Below are positions 54,038-62,081 of a DNA stretch of 64,000 nt, one piece after another. The position numbers were made by a program, and so were the translations under genes. The notes beneath the pieces were generated by a model that saw nothing but the letters and a program-made list of their open reading frames with translations, was not told the origin of the DNA and did not search any database. Position 1 is the first letter of the stretch, and each line of letters begins with the position of its first letter. Source of the DNA: Acidobacteriaceae bacterium dw_441 (lineage in GTDB: Bacteria > Acidobacteriota > Terriglobia > Terriglobales > Acidobacteriaceae); the NCBI GenBank assembly GCA_018449715.1, contig JAAVVA010000001.1, forward strand, positions 868,001 through 932,000. The letters run 5' to 3'.

Positions 54038-54625
54038 ATGAGCGAGGGAACCCAGTTGTGGCTGATTCGCCACGGGGAGACGGAGTGGAGTCTGAGCGGG
54101 CAGCATACCAGCCGGACGGATATTTCCCTGACCGATGAGGGCAGGCGGCGCGCAGAGATTCTGCGGGATTATCTGAAAAAGACGGTCTTCAACGCAGTTT
54201 TTACCAGCCCGATGCAGCGCGCGCGGGAGACCTGTGCAATCGCGGGGTTCGGCGACCGGGCTGTGATCGAGAACGGTCTAAAAGAGTGGGATTACGGGGT
54301 TTATGAGGGCAAGACGACTCCGCAGATCCGGCAGGAGATTCCCGGCTGGAACGTGTGGAAGGACCCGATCATCGAAGGCGAAACCGCGGAGCAGGTGGGC
54401 GAGCGCGCCGATGCTGTGATCGAGCGAGCTCTTGCTGCTTCACCCGCCGGAGGCAGGGTGGCCCTGTTTGCGCATGCGCATATCCTGCGGATTCTGACAG
54501 CGCGGTGGCTCCGGCTGGAGGCTCGTCAGGGCAGCCTATTTATCCTCGGGACGGGAAGCGTCAGTGTGATGGGGTGGGAGCGTGAGACTCGCGTGGTTGC
54601 TTCCTTGAACCGTGAGTTTGAGTAG
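54038..54625 (+). CDS. Histidine phosphatase (phosphoglycerate-mutase-like)
   Basis: 195 aa. [26 protein letters not shown] carries the RHG catalytic histidine; [12 protein letters not shown] and [11 protein letters not shown] supply the rest of the active site. A small phosphatase of the CobC/PhoE type; the substrate is unknown. It is divergent from uvrB by 39 bp and its 3' end runs 65 bp into the convergent CLC gene. Confidence 0.9.
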   Translation: MSEGTQLWLIRHGETEWSLSGQHTSRTDISLTDEGRRRAEILRDYLKKTVFNAVFTSPMQRARETCAIAGFGDRAVIENGLKEWDYGVYEGKTTPQIRQEIPGWNVWKDPIIEGETAEQVGERADAVIERALAASPAGGRVALFAHAHILRILTARWLRLEARQGSLFILGTGSVSVMGWERETRVVASLNREFE

Positions 54626-55910
54626 TCCCGCGGGTCTGAACAGGATGCTTGCGCGAGATCATCCGCTGCGCGTGGTAGATACCGCTGTGTCCGCTGAAGA
54701 GGTAGCTGACGACGCAGGCGATGGCGGCGAAGGCTCCGGCCTCGGGGCCGAACAACTCCAGTGCCATTAGGCTTCCTGCGATGGGGGTATTGGCCGCGCC
54801 TGCGAAGACGGCGACAAATCCCATTGCGGCCAGCAGGCTTGAGGGCAGAGGAAGGATGCTGGAAAGGGCGTTGCCGAGGGTCGCGCCGATGAAGAACAGC
54901 GGCGTGACCTCCCCCCCTTTGAAGCCGGAGCCGAGGGTCAGCGAGGTGAAGGCGAACTTTGCGGCGAAGTCATAGCGCGGCAGGTGTTCGGAGAAGGCCG
55001 CCACGATGGTCGGGACTCCCAGACCGATGTACTTAGTCGTTCCGATGGCGAAGACAGCCAGCGCGACGATGATTCCTCCGAGGAAGGGCCGCAGCGGAGG
55101 GTAGGGAACCAGCTTGCGGAAGGTGGCGGCAATGGCGTGGGTGCAGCGTGCGAACCCCATCGCGGTCAGTCCGAAGGCGATTCCGGCGGCGATGGCTGAG
55201 AGAAGGCTCACAGGTGTGAGCGGAGATATCTGGGTGACGGTGTAGACCGTGTGGTGCACTCGCCACAGGTGCGTGGTGTAGTCCCCGGCGAAGGCGGCGA
55301 CGAAGCAGGGGAAGATGGCGTCATAGCCGACGTTGCCGATGGTGAGCACCTCCAGTCCGAAGACGGCCCCGGAGAGTGGGGTTCCGAAGACGGAGCCGAA
55401 GCCTGCGCTGATTCCAGCCATCAGCAGAGTACGGCGGTCGTGCTCTCCGAAACGGAAGGGGAGCAGGCGCAGGAGGCGTGTGACCTGGTCGGCAAGCGCG
55501 GCTCCGGTCTGGACGGCCGTGCCTTCACGTCCAGCCGAGCCTCCGAAGAGGTGGGTGACGAAGGTTCCGATCAGGATGAGCGGCGTCATGCGGGCTGGGA
55601 TGGTCCGGTTCCGGTCATCGCGGGGGCTGACGACCTCGGTGTGGATCTCGTCCAGAATGAGGTTGTTGCCTCCCTCGACAGAGCGCCCAAGATAGTAATA
55701 GAGGGCTCCGATGCCGAACCCGGCGATGGGGAGCAGGGAAATGAGCCAATAGTGCGACTCGCGGGTCCGTGTCGCCCACTCAAGGCTGATCAGCAGGATC
55801 GCGGAGGCAGACCCCGCAAGCGCACCGACGAGGGTGGCGAGGACGAGCCAGCGCAGTGTGTGCTGAAGCAGGCGAAGTTTGTTGAGGAAGAAAGACGTGA
55901 GTGCGGACAA
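54561..55910 (-). CDS. CLC-type ion transporter, probable fluoride/proton antiporter
   Basis: 449 aa from TTG 55910, chosen because AGGAGG sits four bases upstream and because the ATG codons further up (55940, 56024) lie in or before the fluoride riboswitch. Ten or more membrane segments. GGSAGREGTAVQTGAAL has the CLC gating glutamate; LGSGFKGGEVTPLFFIGATLGN is the second pore signature. With the riboswitch, this belongs to the CLC branch that exports fluoride (CLC-F). Direct assignment to F- rather than Cl- rests on the riboswitch. The 3' end overlaps the histidine phosphatase gene by 65 bp. Confidence 0.9.
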   Translation of the reverse strand: MSALTSFFLNKLRLLQHTLRWLVLATLVGALAGSASAILLISLEWATRTRESHYWLISLLPIAGFGIGALYYYLGRSVEGGNNLILDEIHTEVVSPRDDRNRTIPARMTPLILIGTFVTHLFGGSAGREGTAVQTGAALADQVTRLLRLLPFRFGEHDRRTLLMAGISAGFGSVFGTPLSGAVFGLEVLTIGNVGYDAIFPCFVAAFAGDYTTHLWRVHHTVYTVTQISPLTPVSLLSAIAAGIAFGLTAMGFARCTHAIAATFRKLVPYPPLRPFLGGIIVALAVFAIGTTKYIGLGVPTIVAAFSEHLPRYDFAAKFAFTSLTLGSGFKGGEVTPLFFIGATLGNALSSILPLPSSLLAAMGFVAVFAGAANTPIAGSLMALELFGPEAGAFAAIACVVSYLFSGHSGIYHAQRMISRKHPVQTRGTTQTHGSRKQPRESHAPTPSH

Positions 55911-55992
55911 AGGGCCTCCTACAAAGATCGTAGGAGTCATCAGCGTCGCTTCTTTGCAGGACGCGGTTAGAGGCGGTACCCCATCGCCTTTC
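55911..55992 (-). ncRNA. Fluoride riboswitch (crcB motif) with ribosome-site masking
   Basis: Minus-strand order GGCGATGGGGTACCGCC, TCTAACCGC, a variable stem (GCGTC/GACGC), then CTGATGACTCCTAC. These are the conserved blocks of the fluoride aptamer, and the GGGGT / ACTCC pairing of the pseudoknotted core is preserved. The terminal CTCCTAC can pair with GTAGGAG (55922-55916) seven bases later, which contains the AGGAGG of the CLC gene. Free aptamer would hide the ribosome site; fluoride binding would release it. No terminator follows, so control is translational. Confidence 0.9.
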
Positions 55993-56106
55993 CGAATGTG
56001 CTTCCAGAGTATCAAGGCACTCACGCCGGGACAAGATGGACCATTTCGGAAAGCTTCTTTAAAGGTTCAAAGAACGCGGACGGACGAGGTCGGCTAAGCT
56101 GGAAGC

Positions 56107-56823
56107 ATGTCCTCTTTTTCCGTTCGTCCCCGCCTGATCGTCTTCGACCTTGATGGAACCCTGATCGATTCGCAGAAGGACATCTGCAGCTCGGTCAACG
56201 CGATGCTGGTGCATGTCGGCAGGCCCACCCTGCCGGAAAAGGTGATTGCCAGCTACATTGGCGACGGAGCTTCGATGCTGGTGCGGCGAGCCTTGGGCGA
56301 TCCCGAGGGCGACGTTCACGACGAAGAATATGTGGCGAGCGCACTCGAATTCTTCCTGGGCTACTACCGGGAGCACATGCTGGACTTCACCTTTGTCTAC
56401 CCCGGGGTGATGGAGTCGCTGGCGGCGATCCGGGCGGCGTGGCCGGAGGTGCCGATGGCGGTGCTGACCAACAAGCCGGTGATTCCTGCGCGGGCGATCT
56501 GCGACCACTTCGGGCTTTCGAACTACTTCTTCCAGAACTACGGGGGCAACAGCTTCCATACCAAGAAGCCGGACCCGCATGGCCTGACGACCCTGATTGC
56601 GGAGGCCTCGGCGATCACCGGGAAGACGATCACTCCAGAGGAGACGGTGATGGTCGGAGACACCGAGGTCGATGTTCAGACCGCGCGGGCGATTGGAGCG
56701 GTCTCGATTGGGTGCAGCTTCGGGCTGGCTCCCGAGCGGCTGGCGGCAGCTGAGCCGGACTTCACCGTGGATTCCCCGGCTGGCTGGCTACGGGTGATGG
56801 GTGTACCTTCACTTCAGGTTTAG
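56107..56823 (+). CDS. gph: Phosphoglycolate phosphatase-like HAD hydrolase
   Basis: 238 aa. LIVFDLDGTLIDSQKDI (nucleophile DLD), a helical cap, VLTNKPVIPAR, PHGLTTLIAEA and MVGDTEVDVQTARAIG. Order and length match Gph, which clears 2-phosphoglycolate after DNA repair or photorespiration-type reactions. The gene starts 115 bp from the riboswitch, divergent to it. Other small phosphatases of this family cannot be excluded. Confidence 0.88.
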   Translation: MSSFSVRPRLIVFDLDGTLIDSQKDICSSVNAMLVHVGRPTLPEKVIASYIGDGASMLVRRALGDPEGDVHDEEYVASALEFFLGYYREHMLDFTFVYPGVMESLAAIRAAWPEVPMAVLTNKPVIPARAICDHFGLSNYFFQNYGGNSFHTKKPDPHGLTTLIAEASAITGKTITPEETVMVGDTEVDVQTARAIGAVSIGCSFGLAPERLAAAEPDFTVDSPAGWLRVMGVPSLQV

Positions 56824-56881
56824 CCTGCAAGATGCTCATATTATTTAGGTTGCCTCGGCGATCTTTTTCGCGGTACAGCAG

Positions 56882-56909
56882 AAGGCCCCGGAATCTCCGG
56901 GGCTTTCTG
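56882..56909 (+). terminator. Intrinsic terminator after gph
   Basis: AAGGCCCCGG, loop AATCT, CCGGGGCTTT then CTGTTGTC. GC-rich stem of about 10 bp with a weak T-run. Confidence 0.75.
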
Positions 56910-56932
56910 TTGTCATGGGAGCACCAACAGGC

Positions 56933-57781
56933 TTAGCGGATGGTGATGTCTCCGGAGCCGGTATTGGCGTGGATGGCTGGGCCGCCCCCGTTGACCGAGC
57001 CGCTGATATGGTGGCGGTTCAAGCTGCCCTGCATCGTGATGGGCTGGGACACCGAGACGCTTCCGGAGCCAGTGTCAGCCGAGAGCGTGAAGCGGGCGGA
57101 GCTTCCTAGGTTCATCGAGACGTTTCCGGAGCCGGTTGAGAGCTTCCAGTCGGAGGTAGGCTGGCCGGTAACGTCGATGTTTCCCGAGCCGGTCGAGGAC
57201 TTGAGAGCGCCGGAGAGACCGCGGAGGACGATGTTTCCTGAGCCAGTTTCGGCGCGGACGTCGCCGGGCGAGGTCTGCTGGAAGTCGATGTCTCCCGAGC
57301 CGGTGCCGAGGGTGGAGGCTCCGCCGATGCCCTGAGCGTGGATGTTTCCTGAGCCGGTCTGAGCCTTGAGGGTGGAGCCGACGTTTTCGATGGTGAGATC
57401 GCCGGAGCCAGAGGCAGCGTCAAGGACGGAGGCGCGGGGGAGGGTGATGTCGTAGTCGATGGAGATATTGCGGAAGAGCTCAGAGTTGCGCGTGCCGATG
57501 GTGACGGTGTTACCGTTCTGCACGATGGGAGGGTTGCTGGCGATCTGCTGAACGCGGGCGTCGGCATCGGAGCCGAACCAGTTCGGGCTGGAGTGGACGC
57601 GACCCGCGATGTGGACCTGGGTGTCGGAGCCGGGGTGGAGGTGGACGTTTCCAGAGCCGGTGATGACCGAGACGGTGGGCGAATTGCCGACAGTGAGCGT
57701 GCGTTCAAAGTGCCCATCCGCGGCGTAGGCGGTCGTGGCAAGGGAAAGGGTGGCAATCGCGAGGAAAGAGCGTGCGGTCAT
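56933..57781 (-). CDS. Secreted DUF4097-type protein with GSG repeats
   Basis: 282 aa from ATG 57781 (signal peptide ATLSLATTAYAADG); a longer frame adds an improbable N-terminus. The mature protein is a row of beta-strands, each marked by T-G-S-G-[ND]-[IVL]. I count nine: TGSGNV, SGSGDL, TGSGNI, TGSGDI, TGSGNI, TGSGNI, TGSGNV, TGSGSV, TGSGDI. This is the DUF4097/GIN-type beta-helix. The DNA repeats follow the protein repeats. It lies downstream of the efflux adaptor on the same strand, 180 bp away. Role unknown; surface or periplasmic. Confidence 0.8.
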   Translation of the reverse strand: MTARSFLAIATLSLATTAYAADGHFERTLTVGNSPTVSVITGSGNVHLHPGSDTQVHIAGRVHSSPNWFGSDADARVQQIASNPPIVQNGNTVTIGTRNSELFRNISIDYDITLPRASVLDAASGSGDLTIENVGSTLKAQTGSGNIHAQGIGGASTLGTGSGDIDFQQTSPGDVRAETGSGNIVLRGLSGALKSSTGSGNIDVTGQPTSDWKLSTGSGNVSMNLGSSARFTLSADTGSGSVSVSQPITMQGSLNRHHISGSVNGGGPAIHANTGSGDITIR

Positions 57782-57881
57782 GTGTTTGGCCTCCGGTTTA
57801 GTGTTGCTTACGCAGAGAGAGGGGAGTTGGTTCCAAGGAATTTTGAGGAAGATAAAAATAGAAGTCTGTCCGGGCAAGGGT

Positions 57882-57944
57882 GGGGATTCAACCCACCCTT
57901 TGCGATAAAAACTGCAAAAGATGGGGCACCCGGGCTTTTGTGGC
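57882..57944 (+). repeat. Dispersed hairpin repeat, copy 3 (short, diverged)
   Basis: GGGGATTCAACCCACC, CTTTGC, loop, GCAAAAG, GATGGGGCACCCGGGC. Compared with copies 1 and 2 the stem changes from CTTCGC/GCGAAG to CTTTGC/GCAAAG on both arms, so pairing is kept. An additional 9-bp hairpin, AAGGGTGGG/CCCACCCTT, spans 57876-57900. Confidence 0.75.
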
Positions 57945-57961
57945 CGTGTTCGATGTGACTG

Positions 57962-59170
57962 CTACTGCTGGAGAATGACGGTGTCCCCAGCGTTCAATCC
58001 GGAAAGAACCTCGGTGCGGGTTCCATTGGAGATTCCGGCCTTGATCGTGACCTTGCGGCGGCCCTTCTTCTCGTGGGTGTCGGGGATTTCGACGGAGGCG
58101 TTGCGATCCTTGTCGTAGATAACCGCCTGCTCGGGGACGGTGAGGACGCCCTTGTGCTCTTCGAGCAGGATCTCGGCGTTGGCGGTCATGTTGGCCTTCA
58201 GCTCGCCGCCGGGGTTGTCGATGGAGACGCGGACCTCGAAGGTGGTGACGTTGTCCTTCTCGACTCCAAGAGGGGCGATCTTGGTGACCTTGCCGAGGAA
58301 GGTCTTGTCCTTGAAGGACTCGACCTTGATGCGGGCGGACTGGCCCATGTAGACCTTGCCGATGTCAGACTCATCCACCTTGCCCTGGACGTAGACCTGG
58401 TTGATGTCGCCGATGGTCATGACGAGAGTGGCGGTGGAGCCCATGACAAGGATGGAGCTGACCGCGTCGCCCAGCTCGACGTCGCGGGAGAGGATGACAC
58501 CGTCCATGGGCGAGACGATGGTGGTGTAGCTGAGCTGCTCCTCAAGCTGGATGAGCGAGGCCCGGGCCTGTGCAACCTGTGCTTCGGCCTGGTGGAGCTT
58601 CGAGGTGTCGACGGTGATCTGGGCGACGGCCTTGTCGCGGGTGTTGGCGGCTGCGAGGTACCTCTGCTGCGCGTCGTCGAGGGCTTGTTGGGAGACGACT
58701 CCATCCTGCGACATTTGGAGATTGCGCTTGTAGGTGTGCTCATACATGGGAAGGTCGGGCGCCTCGGCGTTGACCTTGTCGTACTGGATGGCGGCCTCGG
58801 CAGCGCGGGCGTTGGATTCGGCGGCGGCGAGCTGCGCCTTCTGAGCGTTGACCTGCGCGATGATTTCAGCCTGGTCGAGCTGGGCGAGGTTCTGGCCTTG
58901 GCGGACGTGCTGGTTAATGTCGACGTCGAGGCGGGTAACGATGCCGGAGGCCTTGGATTTGACCTCGACCTTGGTAATGGGCTGGACCTTCCCGGTGGCG
59001 ACGACGGAGCGGGCGATGTCTCCCTTTTCGACCTTGGCGAGCTGGGACGGTTCGAGCTTGGCGCTGGAGCCGCGGGCGGCTGCGGCGACTCCGAGGATGA
59101 CGACGAGGACCAGGGCGGCGACGCCGGTCCAGATCCAGAGGTTCTTCTTCTGCTTCCGCTGTGTGGCCAA
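57962..59170 (-). CDS. Efflux transporter periplasmic adaptor (HlyD/MacA-like)
   Basis: 402 aa. One N-terminal membrane anchor (LWIWTGVAALVLVVILGVAAAA), then lipoyl half-motifs (VEVKSKASGIVTRLDVDINQHVRQGQ; YTTIVSPMDGVILSRDVELGD), a helical hairpin and beta-barrel domains. It bridges an inner-membrane pump and an outer-membrane channel. The usual MacB-type permease partner is not in the window; downstream is the GSG-repeat gene. Start ATG 59170. Confidence 0.9.
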   Translation of the reverse strand: MATQRKQKKNLWIWTGVAALVLVVILGVAAAARGSSAKLEPSQLAKVEKGDIARSVVATGKVQPITKVEVKSKASGIVTRLDVDINQHVRQGQNLAQLDQAEIIAQVNAQKAQLAAAESNARAAEAAIQYDKVNAEAPDLPMYEHTYKRNLQMSQDGVVSQQALDDAQQRYLAAANTRDKAVAQITVDTSKLHQAEAQVAQARASLIQLEEQLSYTTIVSPMDGVILSRDVELGDAVSSILVMGSTATLVMTIGDINQVYVQGKVDESDIGKVYMGQSARIKVESFKDKTFLGKVTKIAPLGVEKDNVTTFEVRVSIDNPGGELKANMTANAEILLEEHKGVLTVPEQAVIYDKDRNASVEIPDTHEKKGRRKVTIKAGISNGTRTEVLSGLNAGDTVILQQ

Positions 59171-59330
59171 GGTGCTGCTCCCGCGATGTTCGTTGCGTTC
59201 CGGTGAGGTTACGTCTCGAAGCTGGGGTACGCAACGAGGAGGTGGCAGGTTCCCTGAATTTGATTTTTAGACGACAGGGGAGACTGTTCGGAACCGGATC
59301 GGGAGAGAAAAAGAAAGATTTCTATGAAAA

Positions 59331-59936
59331 TCAGGCGTACTTTCGCAGGACTCCGAGAACCTTGCCCTGAATGCTGACGTTGGCGGCGGGGGCGTAGATG
59401 GGGGCCATCTCGGCGTTCGAGGGCTGCAGGCGGATCATGGTGCCTTCGCGGTAGAAGCGTTTGAGGGTGGCGTCGGCCCCGTCGACCAGGGCGACGATGA
59501 TCTCGCCCTCGCGGGCGGTGCGGGTGCGCTCGACCAGGACGTAGTCGCCGGAGACGATGTGCTCGTCGCGCATAGAGTCGCCACGAACCTCGAGGGCGAA
59601 GACCTCGCGGTTGCCGATGATGTCGCCGAGGGAGATGCTTTCAGCTGTCTCGATGGCCTCGACAGGGCGGCCAGCGGCGATGCGACCAAGCAGTGGCAGA
59701 CGGTCGGCGCTGCGCTTGCTGCTGCGCGCAGGGAGCACGTCGATCGAGCGGCTGCGGTTGTGTGCTCGTTGCAGAAGGCCCTTGTTCTGCAGGTTTGTGA
59801 CGTGCTTGTGCACGGTGGCAAGCGAGCTGAGGCCGAGGCCGCTGGCGATCTCCTCGTAGGACGGGGAGTAGCCGTTCTTTTGCGTAAAGCCGGAGAGAAA
59901 GTCGAGAACCTCTTTTTGCCGCCGCGTAATAGCCAT
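59331..59936 (-). CDS. lexA: LexA repressor
   Basis: 201 aa. N-terminal winged helix (RQKEVLDFLSGFTQKNGYSPSYEEIASGLGLSSLATVHKHVTNL), cleavage site in RIAAGRPVEAIE (Ala-Gly), catalytic serine in VRGDSMRDEHI and lysine in DGADATLKRFYREG. Autocleavage after RecA activation derepresses SOS genes. It has a plausible sigma-70 promoter and a direct repeat upstream; see next entries. Confidence 0.96.
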   Translation of the reverse strand: MAITRRQKEVLDFLSGFTQKNGYSPSYEEIASGLGLSSLATVHKHVTNLQNKGLLQRAHNRSRSIDVLPARSSKRSADRLPLLGRIAAGRPVEAIETAESISLGDIIGNREVFALEVRGDSMRDEHIVSGDYVLVERTRTAREGEIIVALVDGADATLKRFYREGTMIRLQPSNAEMAPIYAPAANVSIQGKVLGVLRKYA

Positions 59937-59982
59937 GCCGAAATTGTAGCGAATAAAAAGCGAATTGCAAGATACTTTGAGG

Positions 59983-60012
59983 ATTATACACTTGACACAG
60001 AAAGTAGAATAA
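59983..60012 (-). promoter_or_regulatory. Candidate lexA promoter
   Basis: On the minus strand TTATTC (60012-60007), an 18-base spacer and a perfect TATAAT (59988-59983), 47 bases before the ATG. GCGAAT-AAAAA-GCGAAT (59949-59965, plus strand) lies between promoter and gene and could be a LexA operator. Confidence 0.55.
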
Positions 60013-60156
60013 GGCGCGATGGAAGATTACTTTTGTTCGCAGAATTTGGCCATGCTAGCCATAATCGCTTGATGCGCCCTATCGCATGAACTGCCGCTCT
60101 CGCGTGCTAAACTTTTTGCGCCGAAAAGCACCTTACAGTACAGCGAGCCGAAATAC

Positions 60157-60432
60157 ATGAACTCCTCGTCGGAAGCATTTGAAAAATTCTCCACATGGAA
60201 GAAATCCAAAATATTACTCAAACTCACCCGGTTTGAAAGCATGGAATTGGTACAGGCTTGCGAGGTTTTTATATTCGCAACGGATCCAGAGGATTCAAAG
60301 CTGGTGGTAGCCGTCTCCGAAACTCGCGAATTGTTCACATTCGACGTGGACGAAGCAGTTTTTTCCGTGAAATCGTCCTCGCTGAGTGCAACTCGAAGTT
60401 CCGGCGATTGGCTTATTTTTGAAGAATTATGA
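60157..60432 (+). CDS. Hypothetical protein
   Basis: 91 aa with natural composition: FSTWKKSKILLKLTRFESMELVQACEVFIF, ATDPEDSKLVVAVSETRELFTF, DEAVFSVKSSSL. Looks like a small alpha/beta domain. No family recognised. ATG 60157 has only a weak upstream purine stretch. A minus-strand frame over the same bases (60027-60440, Ser/Asn-rich) is less convincing. Confidence 0.5.
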   Translation: MNSSSEAFEKFSTWKKSKILLKLTRFESMELVQACEVFIFATDPEDSKLVVAVSETRELFTFDVDEAVFSVKSSSLSATRSSGDWLIFEEL

Positions 60433-60511
60433 ACTGGCATTTTCCCTCTTTGCAGCAGATGTATAACTCCCCTTGCGGGGCGTGGCTAGCAGTTTTCTGG
60501 CGTATTGAGTG

Positions 60512-60850
60512 CTATGAGATTCTTAATCCACCGGGATTGTCCAGATTCCTCTTCCTTACGCGGAGATTGTGCAAATTTTGGCGTGCCACGCGGAGCGATT
60601 CAATAGAAGATGCGACCGCGACGAAATCCATGTATCCCTGATCGACAGGGGAAAGGCGCAAATCCGACCCCAGAGAAAAGTCTTCTCCAGAGGGTACAAG
60701 ATCAGCATTTCCCTCTAATTTCTTTGCGACTATGCGTAGGCCTTGTGCAATCCGGATTGCCCGCTCTTGCTCGTGAGCAAGTTCTGCTTCTGCATCCTCT
60801 ATTTCAATAACTAGGTGTGCCCGTTGCGATCTCTTCTCTTCTTGCGTCAT
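60512..60850 (-). CDS. Coiled-coil hypothetical protein
   Basis: 112 aa. Helical and charged (TQEEKRSQRAHLVIEIEDAEAELAHEQERAIRIAQGLRIVAKKLEG), with a C-terminal helix (SLRVARQNLHNLRVRKRNLDN). No ribosome-binding site worth noting and no family recognised. 38 bp from the left 23-bp repeat. Confidence 0.5.
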   Translation of the reverse strand: MTQEEKRSQRAHLVIEIEDAEAELAHEQERAIRIAQGLRIVAKKLEGNADLVPSGEDFSLGSDLRLSPVDQGYMDFVAVASSIESLRVARQNLHNLRVRKRNLDNPGGLRIS

Positions 60851-60887
60851 GCCTTTATCCCTCTCCGAGGGAAGAAATTAGCATGAC

Positions 60888-60910
60888 ATGCGGGGCGCGT
60901 CTAGGGATTT
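60888..60910 (+). repeat. 23-bp direct repeat, left copy
   Basis: A 23-base sequence beginning ATGCGGGGCGCG and ending TCTAGGGATTT, repeated exactly and in the same orientation at 62949-62971. It is 57 bp before the transposase start. Confidence 0.85.
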
Positions 60911-60966
60911 CGTTATCCACTTGACACATACGATTCTCTTTGAGATTCTTGGAATAAGGGGATTCC

Positions 60967-61896
60967 ATGAAACTCATCGATGTAGTCGAGACCTTCAAAA
61001 CAGACGATGACTGCTTGGCATATCTAGAAACGATGCGGTGGCCGGATGGTATTCGCTGCCCCCTCTGCGGCGGTTCCGAGATATCAAAAATCACCCGCAA
61101 GAAACTAAGCAAGAACAAGCGCACGCGTATTTATCAGTGCCTAGAACCGACCTGCCAGCAGCAGTTCTCTGCTACCTCCGGAACAATCTTCAATGACTCC
61201 CATTTGCCGCTCGTGAAGTGGCTCATGGCCGTAGCTCTCGTAGTGGACGCAAAGAAGGGTATCTCAGCAAAACAGCTTCAGGAGCATCTTGGGATTGGTT
61301 CCTATAGAACCGCGTGGTACATGGCTCATCGCATCCGGAAGTCGATGGAAATTAGTGTCCGAGAACCGCTCACGGGAATCGTCGAAATGGACGAAACCTA
61401 CGTAGGAGGTCGTTCTCACGGTCCAGCAGGACGAGGACGCTCCCTCAAGAACAAGGAAGTTGTGATTGGGATGAAACAGCGGAATGGAGAGGTGCGGTTC
61501 TTCCACGCCATTAACGCCTCATCCGCAACCATCGCAAAGTTCATCAAGGAGAACATCTCTCCCAGCGTCGAAGCCGTAATGACGGATGAATGGAATGCCT
61601 ATCCGAAGGCCATGATCGAAGCCAGCATCCATGGCTCGAAGCACAAGACCATCCGGCACAAGAGCGGAATCTATGTAAACGGGGACATTACGACGAACGG
61701 AATCGAATCGGCGTTCTCGCTGCTAAAGCGCGGCATCCTCGGCCAATTCCACTGGATCTCCGTAGAGCATCTGCACCGCTATCTTGCGGAGTTTGAGTAT
61801 CGGTTCAATGAGCGTAACAATCCGCAGCGGTTTCAGAAGACCCTAAACCGTATGACGACAACCGCACCTATGACTTACGCGGATCTGGTGCGATAG
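60967..61896 (+). CDS. IS1595-family transposase
   Basis: 309 aa. N-terminal zinc ribbon (IRCPLCGGSEIS and CLEPTCQQQFSATSGTIF), then the ISXO2-like DDE domain: IVEMDETYVGGR (first Asp), AVMTDEWNAYPKA (second Asp), ITTNGIESAFSLLKRG (Glu) and YLAEFEYRFNERN. Appears intact. TTGACA is at 60922 upstream. I cannot identify its terminal inverted repeats; a 23-bp direct repeat flanks the region instead. Confidence 0.92.
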   Translation: MKLIDVVETFKTDDDCLAYLETMRWPDGIRCPLCGGSEISKITRKKLSKNKRTRIYQCLEPTCQQQFSATSGTIFNDSHLPLVKWLMAVALVVDAKKGISAKQLQEHLGIGSYRTAWYMAHRIRKSMEISVREPLTGIVEMDETYVGGRSHGPAGRGRSLKNKEVVIGMKQRNGEVRFFHAINASSATIAKFIKENISPSVEAVMTDEWNAYPKAMIEASIHGSKHKTIRHKSGIYVNGDITTNGIESAFSLLKRGILGQFHWISVEHLHRYLAEFEYRFNERNNPQRFQKTLNRMTTTAPMTYADLVR

Positions 61897-62050
61897 CGGG
61901 AATCACCTTCTCGGCCTTACCCTTGATCCGCAAGTTTTTCTTCGGTTTGGGCGCGGTTTTGAGCATCCGTTGCAGGAGAGCGTCGAATTTTTCCTTATCG
62001 ACTTTCATGTGCGGCGGTTGCGTTCCCGGCGATTTGGGTTCAGGCTTCAT
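61868..62050 (-). CDS. Small basic protein overlapping the transposase end
   Basis: 60 aa from ATG 62050 (ATG further in at MKVDKEKFDALLQRML also possible). Basic with a KxKKNLRIKGKAEKVIPA tail. The stop lies inside the transposase 3' end (29-bp convergent overlap). I recall similar small genes beside IS1595 transposases; function unknown, perhaps an element passenger. Confidence 0.5.
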   Translation of the reverse strand: MKPEPKSPGTQPPHMKVDKEKFDALLQRMLKTAPKPKKNLRIKGKAEKVIPAIAPDPRKS

Positions 62051-62081
62051 GCGATTATGATAATCCCGGATATGAGGGGAT

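Noticed and set aside
55911..56024. ATG starts at 56024 and 55940 for the CLC gene
   Set aside because: They lie before or inside the fluoride riboswitch; the ribosome site is before TTG 55910.
58073..59206. 377-aa plus-strand frame
   Set aside because: Complement of the efflux adaptor; D/G/V/L-rich shadow.
60027..60440. 137-aa minus-strand frame
   Set aside because: Ser/Asn-rich and less protein-like than the plus-strand gene at 60157-60432; not resolved beyond doubt.
60921..60966. Full sigma-70 promoter for the transposase
   Set aside because: TTGACA is present at 60922 but no convincing -10 element lies at the right distance.
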